Source of the DNA: Flabesymbios commensalis | Taxonomy: Eukaryota; Annelida; Polychaeta; Terebellida; Flabelligeridae | Direction: 5' to 3' | Assembly: GCA_964017125.1 (NCBI GenBank) | Contig: OZ024905.1 | Coordinates: forward strand, 38,388,084-38,452,083 | DNA: 64,000 bases | Part shown: piece by piece, positions 26,501 through 34,719 of the stretch | How positions within the stretch are numbered: the stretch's first letter is position 1 | Layout: each line of letters begins with the position of its first letter | Program-made: the position numbers and the translations under genes | Notes under the pieces: model-generated | Database searches by the model: none | What the model was told of the DNA's origin: nothing | Seen by the model: the letters and a program-made list of their open reading frames with translations, nothing else

Positions 26501-29500
26501 AAATTGAACAAAACGGTCACCAGTCAGCCATTTTGAATTGTATCTGTGAAATTTGTCATATGTTATCCTGGTATAACAACATGTATTTTATTTTACATTG
26601 ATCATGCTCTCGATAGCTATTAAACCAATTTTCGAAGATAAAGACCAAAATCGAGTGAATATGGGCATCAGTCGGCAATTTTGGATTTTTTTCTGCGAAA
26701 TTTGTTATGGGTAATTATCCTTGTGTGAGGGATACAGCCCGCTTCCGGCGACTACTGATGTATAAATATAATAAGTGTGTGTGTCACAATACACAGTGAA
26801 TGTTTAGTGAAGCACTGCATGACGAGGGAGGCATAGGCTTACATAATATAGAAAATGTAATATTTTGTTTGAAGGATTTTGGTTTTCCCCTGAATGTCGT
26901 TTTCTCAGAGAGTGTATTTCTAAAAGTCAAGCAGACGTTGAAGGCACAGTGACTCTAAGTCTTTACAAAGGAGCCGTCTGTATTCAGGCACGGGAATCAC
27001 CACTATCTCTCTATAATCAAGAGCTTGTCAGGTGAGCATCCAATAAGTATTTGCAACAAGTTTTACCAAATTACAGGTAATAAATACAAACATTGAAATG
27101 TGGTATGCTGTCATTTTCCTTCATTTTTTCATTCATCACAAAAATTAGAAATGAAAATTAAAAATAACAACATAATTCTCATTTCTGAACATTCAGTTTA
27201 TTCTTAACGAGATTTAATGTTGGCATTTTGAAGGCCATTTCTCTCCCTGAAACCTAGATATCTGGTCTAGCTATCTGGCACGTATTTTTGGATATTACGC
27301 ATATTATTGTCAGTAATGGACGATAGTCTGCCATTTCTAATTTCATCGACTTACAACTGCAACTTTTGTACTATAATAATGGTCTAGCTATCTGGCATGG
27401 TTTGCCAGATGTCAGGCATTAAAGTTTTTAATGGACGATAGTCGGGCATTTTTATTTTCATCGAGTTGAAATTTTTCAGGGCATATCCTCACCTGAATCC
27501 GCACATTTTATTTCATGGTAATGGTCTAGCTATCTGGCATAGTTTTCCAGATATTACACATATTAAAGGCAATAATGATCAAGTTATAATTTCCCAGGGT
27601 ACATCCCTCCCGCAAACCGCACATTTGTTTTGTAGTAATGGTCTAATTATCTGGCACGGTTTGCCAGATATCATGCATATTAAATTCGGCCATTTTTAAT
27701 TTGATCGAGTTGAAATTTTTCCCTCCCTCCCGGTTTGCCAAACATCAGGCATATTGAAAATAATAATGGCCGGTATTCGGCCATTTTTAATATGGAGTTG
27801 AATTTTTCACATACTTACTTGAAACCGCACATTTTGTTTTATGGTAATGATCTAGCTATATGGCATAGTTTGCCAAATATGAGTAATATTAAATAAAAAA
27901 AACATTTTGGCCGAGAGATGTAGGTCACAAAGTAGGTCAAATAACATAACCCCAAAAGGCACATCTACACCCCCTAACTGGGATGTTACACGTATGTTTA
28001 CATAATTTTTAAAATTGAGAGAGAAGCCCATATATATATAGCCAGTTTAAACTGACTGATTTTGGCGCAGATAGATGTAGAGAAGCTGTACATCGCGATA
28101 CAACATAGAATGTGAGACAAGTAGAGATATTGAGACACTTGATATTTTGTTTCAGTATGGATGTGCAGGGTAATTATGATCCAGTGGACGCAGCCGGATT
28201 CATCAGGATAAACGCTCTCAGGCGAGTAACTAGATAACCTTCTTAGTCCCAGAGCTAAGGGGGTTTTATTTGTGTTGAAAGGTCCATACGATCCAAGAGT
28301 TCCACCTATTGTGAAATTTTCTCACAAATCCGAATCTGCGCGTCTTACAAAAATCATCCTGTCCAAAAGCACCGTAAAAACCCTTTAACCGCCGGTGCCG
28401 CATATATTCGGGTTTCCATTTTTTTATTAGCACATTAAGTACCACCTTTTAAACATGCTAAAGATAAAATGTGACATCAATCAGCAATATTTGAAAACCG
28501 CCGGTGCCGCATATATTCGGGTTTATATTTTTTATTAGCACATTAAGTACCACCTTTTAAACATGTTAAAAATAAAATGTGACATCAATCAGCAATATTT
28601 GAAAACAGTTGATCTCCATTTTGGCAAATCTGAATAATTTTCACTCTCTTGAAATTGTGGATCTCGTGAGCGAGACACAACTTCAAGTGGGTGAAAATTT
28701 AGGTTGAATAATTTGGCGGTTAAAGGGTTAAACACTAGTACCGTCAAAATCGAAAACCGCAATTTGAAATATTGCTATGTAGTGATTGCTTGCTAATACT
28801 GTGGTAATTTCTATTTAGGGCCTAAATAATTTTCAAATTATTCAGTATCACTCATATGACACAGGCTTTCACATGGATATAAAATATTTTGTGTCTGATC
28901 AATGACAAATGCACAATATAGCTTCAAGTTGGTATTTTAACACGTAATTTCACCCATTTTTAATACTTTTTCAGTAAATAGACAAAATACTTTACTCTCA
29001 GCCGATTTTTGTAGAGTATAAATGTTTAGTTTTGATTCAAACATGTTCTAGAACTATTGTTGATTTAAAATAAACCTATTTGGAATAAAAAATAAAGAGT
29101 TATGTAACCCCCTTGGCTCTGGGACTAACTGCATCTAGCCGCGAATTGCTATCGCAATTCTCGACTTGTAGTGGATGAAGAGGACTTGAATTGGGTGGCA
29201 AATGAAAAAAAATTGTTATTAGGGGGCCACCATTCAATCACCAGCGGGGGATGGATTGTTATTGAAATAATTAATTTTTGGCGGACTATGTAATAAAATG
29301 TAAAATTTTCAGTGCGTCGCCGAGCCGGGTTGAAAATTCAAATAAATAATTTGACTGCGAGAAAAACTCCAGCCCCCCCTCCCCTGGAGATCGAATGATG
29401 GCCCCCTCAAACAGTTCCATGACAATTTTCGTTGTAACCCCCCCCCCCCCCCTAGGTTTAAGAAGTCTAGATGCAAAATGACGCTTTGCATCGCGAAGGC

Positions 29501-32500
29501 TCCTGCTGGAAATGCATTCAATGTGATAGTCCAGGAGCGAAATCCTGAAAGACGCTTAAAAACGGATTTATCTCAACACCAAAAGTAACCAAGGTTTGAG
29601 TTGATAGGATGGTAGTATGAACCTTCTAGAACAACCCCAGGTAGTGTGTACAATCTAATTGTGGTATCAGTTATTTTTTAGGAGGCATTTTAGGGTAGGG
29701 GGTGTACTGTATCACAAGAAGAAATGAAGTATGTGTACAAAATTGGCAATATCTCTGTTAATACTCAATCAATTATAAAGATTCTGACACCAAAATGTAA
29801 TGCTTTTAAAGTTTAATATAGGCCCTACTTGTAGAAAAACATTATTACAATGTTTAAGTTATGAAGGTCAACAAAGGTCACAACTGCATGCCACAGTGAT
29901 TTAGAAAATGTTTCGCCATCACACTATCTGAACTTTTATGTCACGTGTTGAATAATAAAACTAACCAAGGTTTAAATTGATGGAATAATAGTATAAAGCC
30001 TCTAAAATAACCTCAGATAGAATGTAAGGCACATATTGGTAATAATATATATTGTATGGATTTTTTAAATCTGGGGGTGTAGTACATGGCCTAGTTTGAA
30101 ATATGGAATGTGAGTGACAAAATTTGCCATATATTTTTCAACAGTCGTTTAAAAGTAAATATTTTTCCACCAAAACGTAAGTCACATATTGAATTATATA
30201 TATGAAGAGAAAAACAAGTAACTACTTTTGTGTTATAAAGGTCAATAAAGGTCAAAACAGGATACGACAGTGATTTTGCCAACTTTTGACTGTCATCACG
30301 TTGTCTGTACTTCGATATGTTTTGTTCAAAACCAGAGCTAACCAAGGTTTGAATGGATGGGACAATGACATGGAATCTATACAACAAACCCAGATAGTGT
30401 ATATAGTCAAATTATTATATAAAAAAGGTTTTAAAGTTGGTTTGTTCCAACTGGGGTATATCAGATAGCATAATATGTCACATGGAGTATAATGACATAC
30501 TTGTCAATGTATTCGCTAATAATCAATAAAATGTACCTAATTCGCTACCCAAAATGTTTTATTTATTCCGCAATAATTATCATAAAAACAATTGTAACTA
30601 TTACGTAGTTGTAAAGGTCAGTAAAGGTCAAACTATTATACAACGATGATCAACACATGCGTTTTTGTCTTTATACTATTTTAACGCTTACATAATTCCC
30701 TCAACTCCAAACTTAATCATGGTTTGACTTGATAGAAATATAAAATAGAGACTCTAGAACAAGGATAGCGAGTGTGTATAACCAAATTATGGTGTATATA
30801 TATATTTTAGACATTTTTGATGTGGAGTACATATGATTGCACGGTATGAAATAGTTTAATGACAAAAGTGATAATACATTAGTTCATGTTTAATCATATT
30901 TCAATATTCTGGCATCAGAACGTAGCATTTTGAATTAGGAATATGTGTACTGACAAAAATATGAAATAACAATAGCTGAGTTGAAAAGATCAGCAAACGT
31001 CCGCAGCCGCATGCCACTTCTATCTAAACATGTGTTATTATCATGGTTTTTTATACGATGAAACAATGTTATCAATGCAAAACCTAACCAAGGTTTCACC
31101 TGTCGAAACAATAAAATAGGGTCTCCAGAACAATTCCAGGAAGTTTGTGTAGGCAAATTTAGGTATTAATAATGTTTTAGGTACTTTTTGCCATCGGGAG
31201 TTATATTAAATGGCATAATCTAAAACACAGAGTTGAATGAAATAATTGAATCTTTTTGAGAATAATTAACAATGTTTTACACCAACACAGCTATATTTAT
31301 TTGTAATACTTTGTAAGTAGCAATAGGCGCACCAAAGCTATAAAAAAAATTAGTGACACAAATTTAGCCAGTTGTTTCTTTACACCACTTACCGGATTTG
31401 AAACAATTTCCCCCTCATGTTTACATAGGCCATAAACCTCACGTGAACATTCCACTAACTCGATGTAATTATTAATTTACCTTGGGTAATATATTGTTGC
31501 AAGCATGTGTTGAAGTCGTTTTGAAGACGATAATAGCCATACACCAAGCTTATAATAATATAACATGATTCAACAACAACTTAAATATGCTTATCTTATA
31601 TAAAATATGTCTCGTAGTACCAGGCTCATTATATACATTCAACGTACATTATTGTATGTAAGTTTGTATGTTGTATGTAAGTTGTATGTAATCCAGTATG
31701 CAAAAAAACACAAAAAAATCCATTGTGAAGTGTCAAACAAGAGCTGTGAGATGGACTTTTCATGGTCAAAGCAACATTACTAACTACAAAAGTAAACTAA
31801 ATTTATGTTATTTTCCACAGCTCGAAACTGTAACTGATCACGTAGCATTTTGTGAAATAAGCTATGTGATATGATAATCTATCTTATTTTAACTATTAGC
31901 TTATTTAAATCTTGCAGGCATACGAGAGAAAATTATATCAGAATATGGTATTAGTTGTATAACGAAACTGCTGGCTAGATGGATGTCACCTGGTTGATAT
32001 AACTGTGTCACGTCTATTGCTACTAGATACATAGCGCAATAAAATATGGATGTTTTGATACCAGAAACAATACATTTGATTGATTATCTGCAATATTTTG
32101 TCAATTATGCCTTTCAATCCTTGTTTCATATTATGATAATTGATATTATTACTGCATATGAAAATGAATATTTAACACATTATTTAGACCGCAATTTAAT
32201 AATACCTGCTACCTTGGATGATATTTTAGATATGCTCAATTTTATCATTCTATAAAGTGAAACTTTGTTTAGTTTTGCTGTCAAGGGACATATTTCAACG
32301 CACTCAGTGTGATGAAAAACAACTGTTAAGAACGATGTGGCATGCGTTTTGGACCTTTGTTGAACTTTATAACCAGCACCTCCTTTTATTTGTTAGTTCA
32401 ACTATGTGTTTCAGACTGTGTAATCTGATACGCTCCAAATGAAAATATACCATAAAACATTATCATACCTTAATTTGACTGTATACCACTTACGTTTATT

Positions 32501-34399
32501 ATATATATAATAAATGATAATCCCATCAATTCAAACCTTCGTTAGTTCTGATGTTGAGGAAATTATGTCAACGTATAAATAACATGATACAAGCTAAGCC
32601 CTGTTTAGATCGGTGTGGTATGAGGCTTTGACCTTTGCTGGTCTTCGCAATTTAGCAATTAATATGAATGTTTTTTTCCTAAAATAATACCAATTGAACA
32701 CTTTCAGTTTGATGCCAAAATACCTAAAGATTATCAAGTTTTGTCAAATAATTTATCAATAATGTCATTACACTCTATGATTCAGACTGTGCCATTTTAT
32801 ATCCCACCAGAAGAAACAAAACGCTTCAAACGGTTTTAAAACATTATGTTTACATTAATTTGGCTATACAGGCTACGCGTGATTGTGTTAGAAGATTTAT
32901 TTTGTTATTCCACCAATTTCAACCTCGGTCAGATATGGTATTCAGGGTGGTATTGAGGAAATTATGTCAACGTAAAAATAATATTATGGAAAAAAAAACT
33001 GTTCAGACTCTTGACCTATGCTGATCTGATATTTTTTTATATTTTTGACTATTTTGTTTTCTTTAAAAGTTTAAGATTTTGGTACTAAAATTGTTAAATT
33101 TTATTGAGAATTTGAAAATTTATGGCCATATATGTAATTCCACTATGTGTCACAGGCTATGCCATGTCAGCGGGTGTAGTAAACTGACTTCAAAGTATTT
33201 ATATACCTTAATTTGACTATAGATGCCATCTGGGTTTTTTCCAGAATGCCTATTTCGTCATATGATCAAATCAAATCTTGGTTAGCTTTGGAGTTTAACA
33301 AGTAATATGAAAATAGAAACACTGCTATGACAAAAAACCCCAGAAAAAACCCTATCGTATAAGGATTTGACCTTCAATGACCTTTAAAACTTGATAAATG
33401 TTGCTGTTTTTCATTCTTATGTTTACAGCTCGTTGAACGTCTTATGTTTTGGTGACATAATCTTTACAATTGAATGACTATTGACAAATATTGCCAATTT
33501 TGTCACTCGTATTCAATGTCACAGATTATGGCTTATGAGATACCCTACATTGAAAAAGCCGAACAAAAAATATTGATGGCACAATTTCGCTCTACGGTCT
33601 ATCTGAGGTTATTGTAGAGGGTATATACTATAATTCTATAAAGTTCAACCTTGGTTAATTTTATTGCTCAACAAATGATGCTAAAGTACATATAGCGTGA
33701 TAACAAAACATCTGCTAAGATCGCCGTGGTACAATATGTGACCTTCATTGACCTTCATAAATTAAAAATTGTTGTAATGTTTTTTTACATAGACATAAAC
33801 CATTAATCTTTAAAATTGATTTTGTATTGACAAATATATTGATAATTATGTGTACATATTCCAATTTCTGAGGTAGTACCATTAATACACACCTCTACCC
33901 TAAAATTGCCCATAAATGTTTTTTGATACCACAATTTGATTGTATACACTACCTGGTGTTGTTCTAGAATGTTCATACCATCATCCTAGCTAGTCAAACC
34001 TTGGTTACTTTTGGTGTTGAACGAAACCAAATTTTCAGATTCGTGCTCCTGGACTATGAGGGTAAAGTATAGTATAGTAAATCATTGTTCGGCACAAATG
34101 GTCTTTTAAGTGGCATTGTAATGAAAACGTTGTAGTCAATTGATAAGATGAATGATGTACAGATGATGATGTGAGGGTGGGGGTGATAGGACATGGTGTC
34201 AATGTGAGTGGCTCCATACTGAAAAGACTTGAAAATGATTGTACATTTAAACACCAAACCATGACAGATTATTAATATCATACCTAATACGCCTTGTATA
34301 TTATATGTGTATATTGAAGATATTATATGCATGTGTTACAGGTTACAGGAATACAGACGAGTACAGGAGATGAAAACAGACACTGACAAAATAGAATAG
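10842..34399 (+). CDS. ASS1: Argininosuccinate synthase (EC 6.3.4.5), 13 coding exons
   Basis: Condenses citrulline and aspartate with ATP to argininosuccinate, AMP and PPi in the cytosol (urea cycle / arginine synthesis); the enzyme is a homotetramer. Thirteen exons found by homology: 10842-10964, 17473-17541, 18805-18929, 19731-19851, 20036-20110, 20504-20574, 20924-21045, 21154-21238, 25865-25929, 26145-26276, 26875-27031, 28156-28221 and 34342-34399. Together they total 1269 nt = 422 residues plus stop, against 412 in human. The extra length is a 6-7 residue N-terminus and the C-terminal tail. The N-type ATP pyrophosphatase loop SGGLDTS is at residues 18-24, and [18 protein letters not shown] and [14 protein letters not shown] are intact. 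So are [30 protein letters not shown] in human-like order, and [17 protein letters not shown]. All introns are GT-AG except possibly the last. No frame breaks, so a functional host gene. Confidence 0.97.
11491..11552. repeat. (CAGG)n microsatellite in ASS1 intron 1
   Basis: About 15 perfect tetranucleotide units. Their perfection suggests a recent, probably length-variable locus. Confidence 0.98.
12100..13100. repeat. Degenerate repeats sharing a GCCAGTCGGCCATTT core (intron 1)
   Basis: Cores at about 12137, 12370, 12530 and 12837 share an ACCGCCAGTCGGCCATTT-like core. Two of them (12370 and 12837) continue into a common CTGCGAAATTTGTCATGGG tail. Intervening text with GGTACATGTATGTGATGGCT and GTATGAGGAAGCA is also repeated, so the whole stretch looks like three or four decayed units of roughly 470 bp. 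Related cores recur in introns 10 and 11 (26506, 26650 and 27240-27880). Confidence 0.7.
14350..14682 (-). mobile_element. tRNA-derived SINE (intron 1)
   Basis: On the minus strand, the tRNA-like head starts near 14682. It has an A-box (GGCGCAATGGTTAAAGCGC) and a B-box (GGTTTCGAATCCC) at the normal distance. It is followed by the conserved central motif TGTGTCCTTGGGCAAGGCAC seen in several deuterostome and fish SINE families, and by GGCTGCAGGACTGTATGCTC. The body probably ends near 14350. No convincing target duplication was found. A same-strand 67-codon ORF here is only the SINE. Confidence 0.82.
16411..17170. repeat. ~306-bp tandem repeat, 2.5 copies (intron 1)
   Basis: Unit 1 begins CAGGGCACCCTGGTCATCTT at 16411; unit 2 begins with the same phrase at 16717, a period of 306 bp. 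Unit 2 lacks an internal ~70 bp. A third partial unit picks up at about 16963 (ATTGCTCTACTTGTAGTTG) and ends near 17170, where GGTGCTGGTCACCTGTATTC echoes the unit start. Copies are roughly 90% alike by eye. Confidence 0.85.
17473..17541 (+). CDS. ASS1: ASS1 coding exon 2
   Basis: 23 codons, [20 protein letters not shown] then AKK. Acceptor TTTTCTGGCAG, donor GTAAGA, both phase 0. Matches the human [20 protein letters not shown] segment. Confidence 0.95.
18618..18720. repeat. Dispersed repeat, copy 1 (intron 2)
   Basis: About 100 bp shared with 40018-40120: CCAGGGAGGAGG, then ATTCATAGCACATGTATA, TCTGCCGGTAGCAGACAAC and TGGATAAAGATG in the same order. The centre, GTCTGC-CGGTA-GCAGAC, is a small palindrome. 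Confidence 0.8.
18805..18929 (+). CDS. ASS1: ASS1 coding exon 3
   Basis: 41 codons plus 2 nt, [20 protein letters not shown] through ARPCIA. Acceptor ATTTCCTAG, donor GTTAGT, phase 2. It carries the citrulline-site segment [14 protein letters not shown]. Confidence 0.95.
19731..19851 (+). CDS. ASS1: ASS1 coding exon 4
   Basis: Completes Arg106 and runs to QVK. It contains the aspartate/citrulline-binding [15 protein letters not shown] segment. Acceptor CTCAACAG, donor GTAGGC, where the donor lies inside a TAGGCCTA palindrome. Ends phase 0. Confidence 0.95.
20036..20110 (+). CDS. ASS1: ASS1 coding exon 5
   Basis: 25 codons, [20 protein letters not shown] through FEYAK. Acceptor TTCATAG, donor GTAAGT, both phase 0. 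Confidence 0.95.
20504..20574 (+). CDS. ASS1: ASS1 coding exon 6
   Basis: [20 protein letters not shown] then MHI plus AG. Acceptor CGGACAG, donor GTCAGT, phase 2. Corresponds to human [20 protein letters not shown]. Confidence 0.94.
20924..21045 (+). CDS. ASS1: ASS1 coding exon 7
   Basis: Completes Ser, then [20 protein letters not shown] through RFKE. Acceptor TTTTGTTAAG (weak polypyrimidine tract), donor GTGAGA, phase 1. Confidence 0.93.
21154..21238 (+). CDS. ASS1: ASS1 coding exon 8
   Basis: Completes Gly, then [20 protein letters not shown] and FLYLNEV. Acceptor ATTATAG, donor GTAAGT, phase 2. The preceding intron is only 108 bp. Confidence 0.94.
22203..23873. mobile_element. Non-autonomous DNA transposon with CAGGGGCGGATCCA ends (intron 8)
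   Basis: The left end CAGGGGCGGATCCAGA at 22203 is matched by inverted TGGATCCGCCCCTG ending at 23873. The 5-bp GTAGG flanks both ends. Both subterminal regions are C/G-homopolymer rich, and no transposase is recognisable inside its 1.67 kb. Ends starting CAGNGGCGGATCC occur in many metazoan hAT-like families, but the 5-bp flank is short for hAT (8 bp expected), so the superfamily stays open. Confidence 0.7.
24019..24344 (-). mobile_element. Dimeric tRNA-like SINE, copy 1 (intron 8)
   Basis: Body 24033-24330, flanked by an exact 14-bp target duplication CGATCGGGCAGATA (24019-24032 and 24331-24344). On the minus strand it starts with a tRNA-like head (A-box TGGTAGTGGTTAGCACC, B-box GGGGTTCGTTTCCCGG). 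It continues into a second, similar module (TGATCGAGAGGTAGCGTGC then GGGCTCGAATTTT) and ends with GGCCCAATTTAGCCTATATA and a short tail. It is the same family as 55671-55982. Confidence 0.9.
24661..24904. mobile_element. Harbinger-like MITE (intron 8)
   Basis: Body 24664-24901 (238 bp), with ~40-bp imperfect terminal inverted repeats beginning GGGGTTTTGTCAAGTTAAAA and ending in the reverse complement. It is flanked by TAA on both sides. A 3-bp TAA/TWA duplication is typical of PIF/Harbinger. The centre is poly(T) and GGTGGGTGG-rich. Confidence 0.85.
24967..25193. mobile_element. MITE with CCCCGTTTTATCAAGC ends (intron 8)
   Basis: About 30-bp inverted repeats, CCCCGTTTTATCAAGCTAAA... and ...TTTAAGCTTGATAAAACGGGG, the inner parts reading AGATACGAG / CTCGTATCTT. 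Immediately beyond the right end the phrase GTTGATAAAACGGGGCCC is repeated (25199-25216), as if the terminus were duplicated. No clear target duplication. Confidence 0.78.
25370..25796. mobile_element. MITE with GGGGCCCTTTATGGGTG ends (intron 8)
   Basis: Body 25376-25790 (415 bp), with a perfect 17-bp terminal inverted repeat and GATATA directly repeated outside both ends. The left half holds four ATCCTCACTTTCCTCGCATT units. The right half holds CCTCGATCCTCGGATTTTT-type units, so the interior is itself a microrepeat. Confidence 0.85.
25865..25929 (+). CDS. ASS1: ASS1 coding exon 9
   Basis: Completes Ala, then [20 protein letters not shown] and R plus G. Acceptor TATGTATCAG, donor GTAGGC, phase 1. 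Identical to human over [18 protein letters not shown]. Confidence 0.95.
26145..26276 (+). CDS. ASS1: ASS1 coding exon 10
   Basis: Completes Gly, then [20 protein letters not shown] through SELVYR plus G. Acceptor TTGTTACAG, donor GTGACT, phase 1. Confidence 0.95.
26500..26740. repeat. Two copies of the CAGTCAGCCATTTT repeat (intron 10)
   Basis: Units at about 26506-26580 and 26645-26730 share AGTCRGCMATTTTG and TCTGYGAAATTTGT then TTATCCT with intron 1 copies near 12370 and 12837. The same decayed repeat family thus occupies at least three ASS1 introns. Confidence 0.65.
26875..27031 (+). CDS. ASS1: ASS1 coding exon 11
   Basis: Completes Gly, then [20 protein letters not shown] through [13 protein letters not shown] plus AG. 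Acceptor TTGTTTGAAG, donor GTGAGC, phase 2. SPLSLYN is invariant in the family. Confidence 0.95.
27232..27900. repeat. ~120-140 bp degenerate tandem repeat (intron 11)
   Basis: Five to six units, each carrying AATGGTCTAGCTATCTGGCA, then TTTGCCAGATAT, a CATATTAAA box, GATAGTCGGCCATTTTTAAT and a CCGCACATTTTGTTT box. Unit starts are near 27258, 27379, 27521, 27638 and 27845. The GTCGGCCATTT box links it to the intron 1 and intron 10 repeats. Confidence 0.8.
28156..28221 (+). CDS. ASS1: ASS1 coding exon 12
   Basis: Completes Ser, then [20 protein letters not shown] and L plus AG. Acceptor TTGTTTCAG. The end at 28221 uses donor GCGAGT (GC-AG), which restores the conserved LRLxEY junction. A GT donor 4 bp downstream (GTAACT, exon end 28225) is also possible together with a shifted acceptor; see findings. 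Confidence 0.88.
28244..29127. mobile_element. MITE with GTCCCAGAGCTAAGGGGG ends, 24 bp after exon 12
   Basis: Body 28246-29125, with terminal inverted repeats of about 20 bp (GTCCCAGAGCYAAGGGGGTT) and TA at both flanks, compatible with a Tc1/mariner-type TA target. It is interrupted by the second MITE at 28381-28727. Confidence 0.8.
28377..28731. mobile_element. piggyBac-like MITE nested in the previous MITE
   Basis: Body 28381-28727, with a perfect 13-bp inverted repeat CCCTTTAACCGCC / GGCGGTTAAAGGG. The right flank is TTAA and the left flank AAAA (probably a mutated TTAA). Inside is a 109-bp tandem duplication (28388 and 28497, both starting ACCGCCGGTGCCG). CCC...GGG ends plus TTAA fit piggyBac. 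Confidence 0.75.
29221..29407. mobile_element. Small MITE with AGGGGGCCA ends (intron 12)
   Basis: Inverted ends AGGGGGCCACCATTCAATCA and its reverse complement (with a few mismatches) around a 120-bp centre. Two poly-C/CT tracts flank or follow it. No target duplication was recognised. Confidence 0.6.
29524..34059. mobile_element. 4.53-kb foldback-type element with subrepeat arms (intron 12)
   Basis: Body 29527-34056. The ends are perfect inverted TAGTCCAGGAGC / GCTCCTGGACTA with TGA on both outer sides (3-bp target duplication). The left arm holds five direct subrepeats marked by AACCAAGGTTT-like boxes at 29587, 29963, 30340, 30715 and 31086 (period 371-377). The right arm holds the same units in inverse orientation, with boxes near 32538, 32925, 33278, 33651 and 34001. 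Each unit also carries an AGGTCA-type box near a C/GACCTTT phrase and a TCTAGAACAA box. The centre (about 31450-32040) is not obviously repetitive. No transposase was recognised, and two 60-70 codon ORFs at 32046-32442 sit in arm sequence. The structure resembles foldback elements, but the 3-bp duplication differs from classic FB and Tu elements. Confidence 0.88.
34342..34399 (+). CDS. ASS1: ASS1 coding exon 13 and stop
   Basis: Completes Arg, then [18 protein letters not shown] and TAG at 34397-34399. The acceptor region TGTTACAGGTTACAG holds two AG sites 7 bp apart. LQEYRRVQ aligns with human LKEYHRLQ. Confidence 0.92.
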
Positions 34400-34719
34400 C
34401 TAGCTATATGCCCTATCACTGTCCTTTCAGATAAACGCACCAAATGTTGAAATGAGCTGAACTACTAACGTTCGCGGCTATATTCTATCGCTTTTAACAT
34501 TTAAATATTCCATCAGTCAGTCAAGAAAATGGCTTCATACAAAATATTTAAGAAAATATCGATGGAACCAATAGAACTGAAAATCAGCGTATTAAGCCAG
34601 AGCTTAGATAAATGTATTTATTAGTGTTATCGCGTCCGTATTGTGTGTTGTAAATAATAATTGATTACCGCTTACATGATATAATTTGTATTATATACAT
34701 ATTTAGGAGGTTAAATAAA
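34400..34719 (+). other. ASS1: ASS1 3' UTR with candidate polyadenylation signal
   Basis: AT-rich single-copy DNA after the stop. The first good AATAAA is at 34714-34719, giving a ~320-nt 3' UTR. A second candidate lies near 35065 (GAAATAAAGG). Confidence 0.5.

Noticed and set aside
32046-32442. Two ORFs of 69 and 61 codons
   Set aside because: They lie in arm subrepeats of the foldback element and lack motifs.
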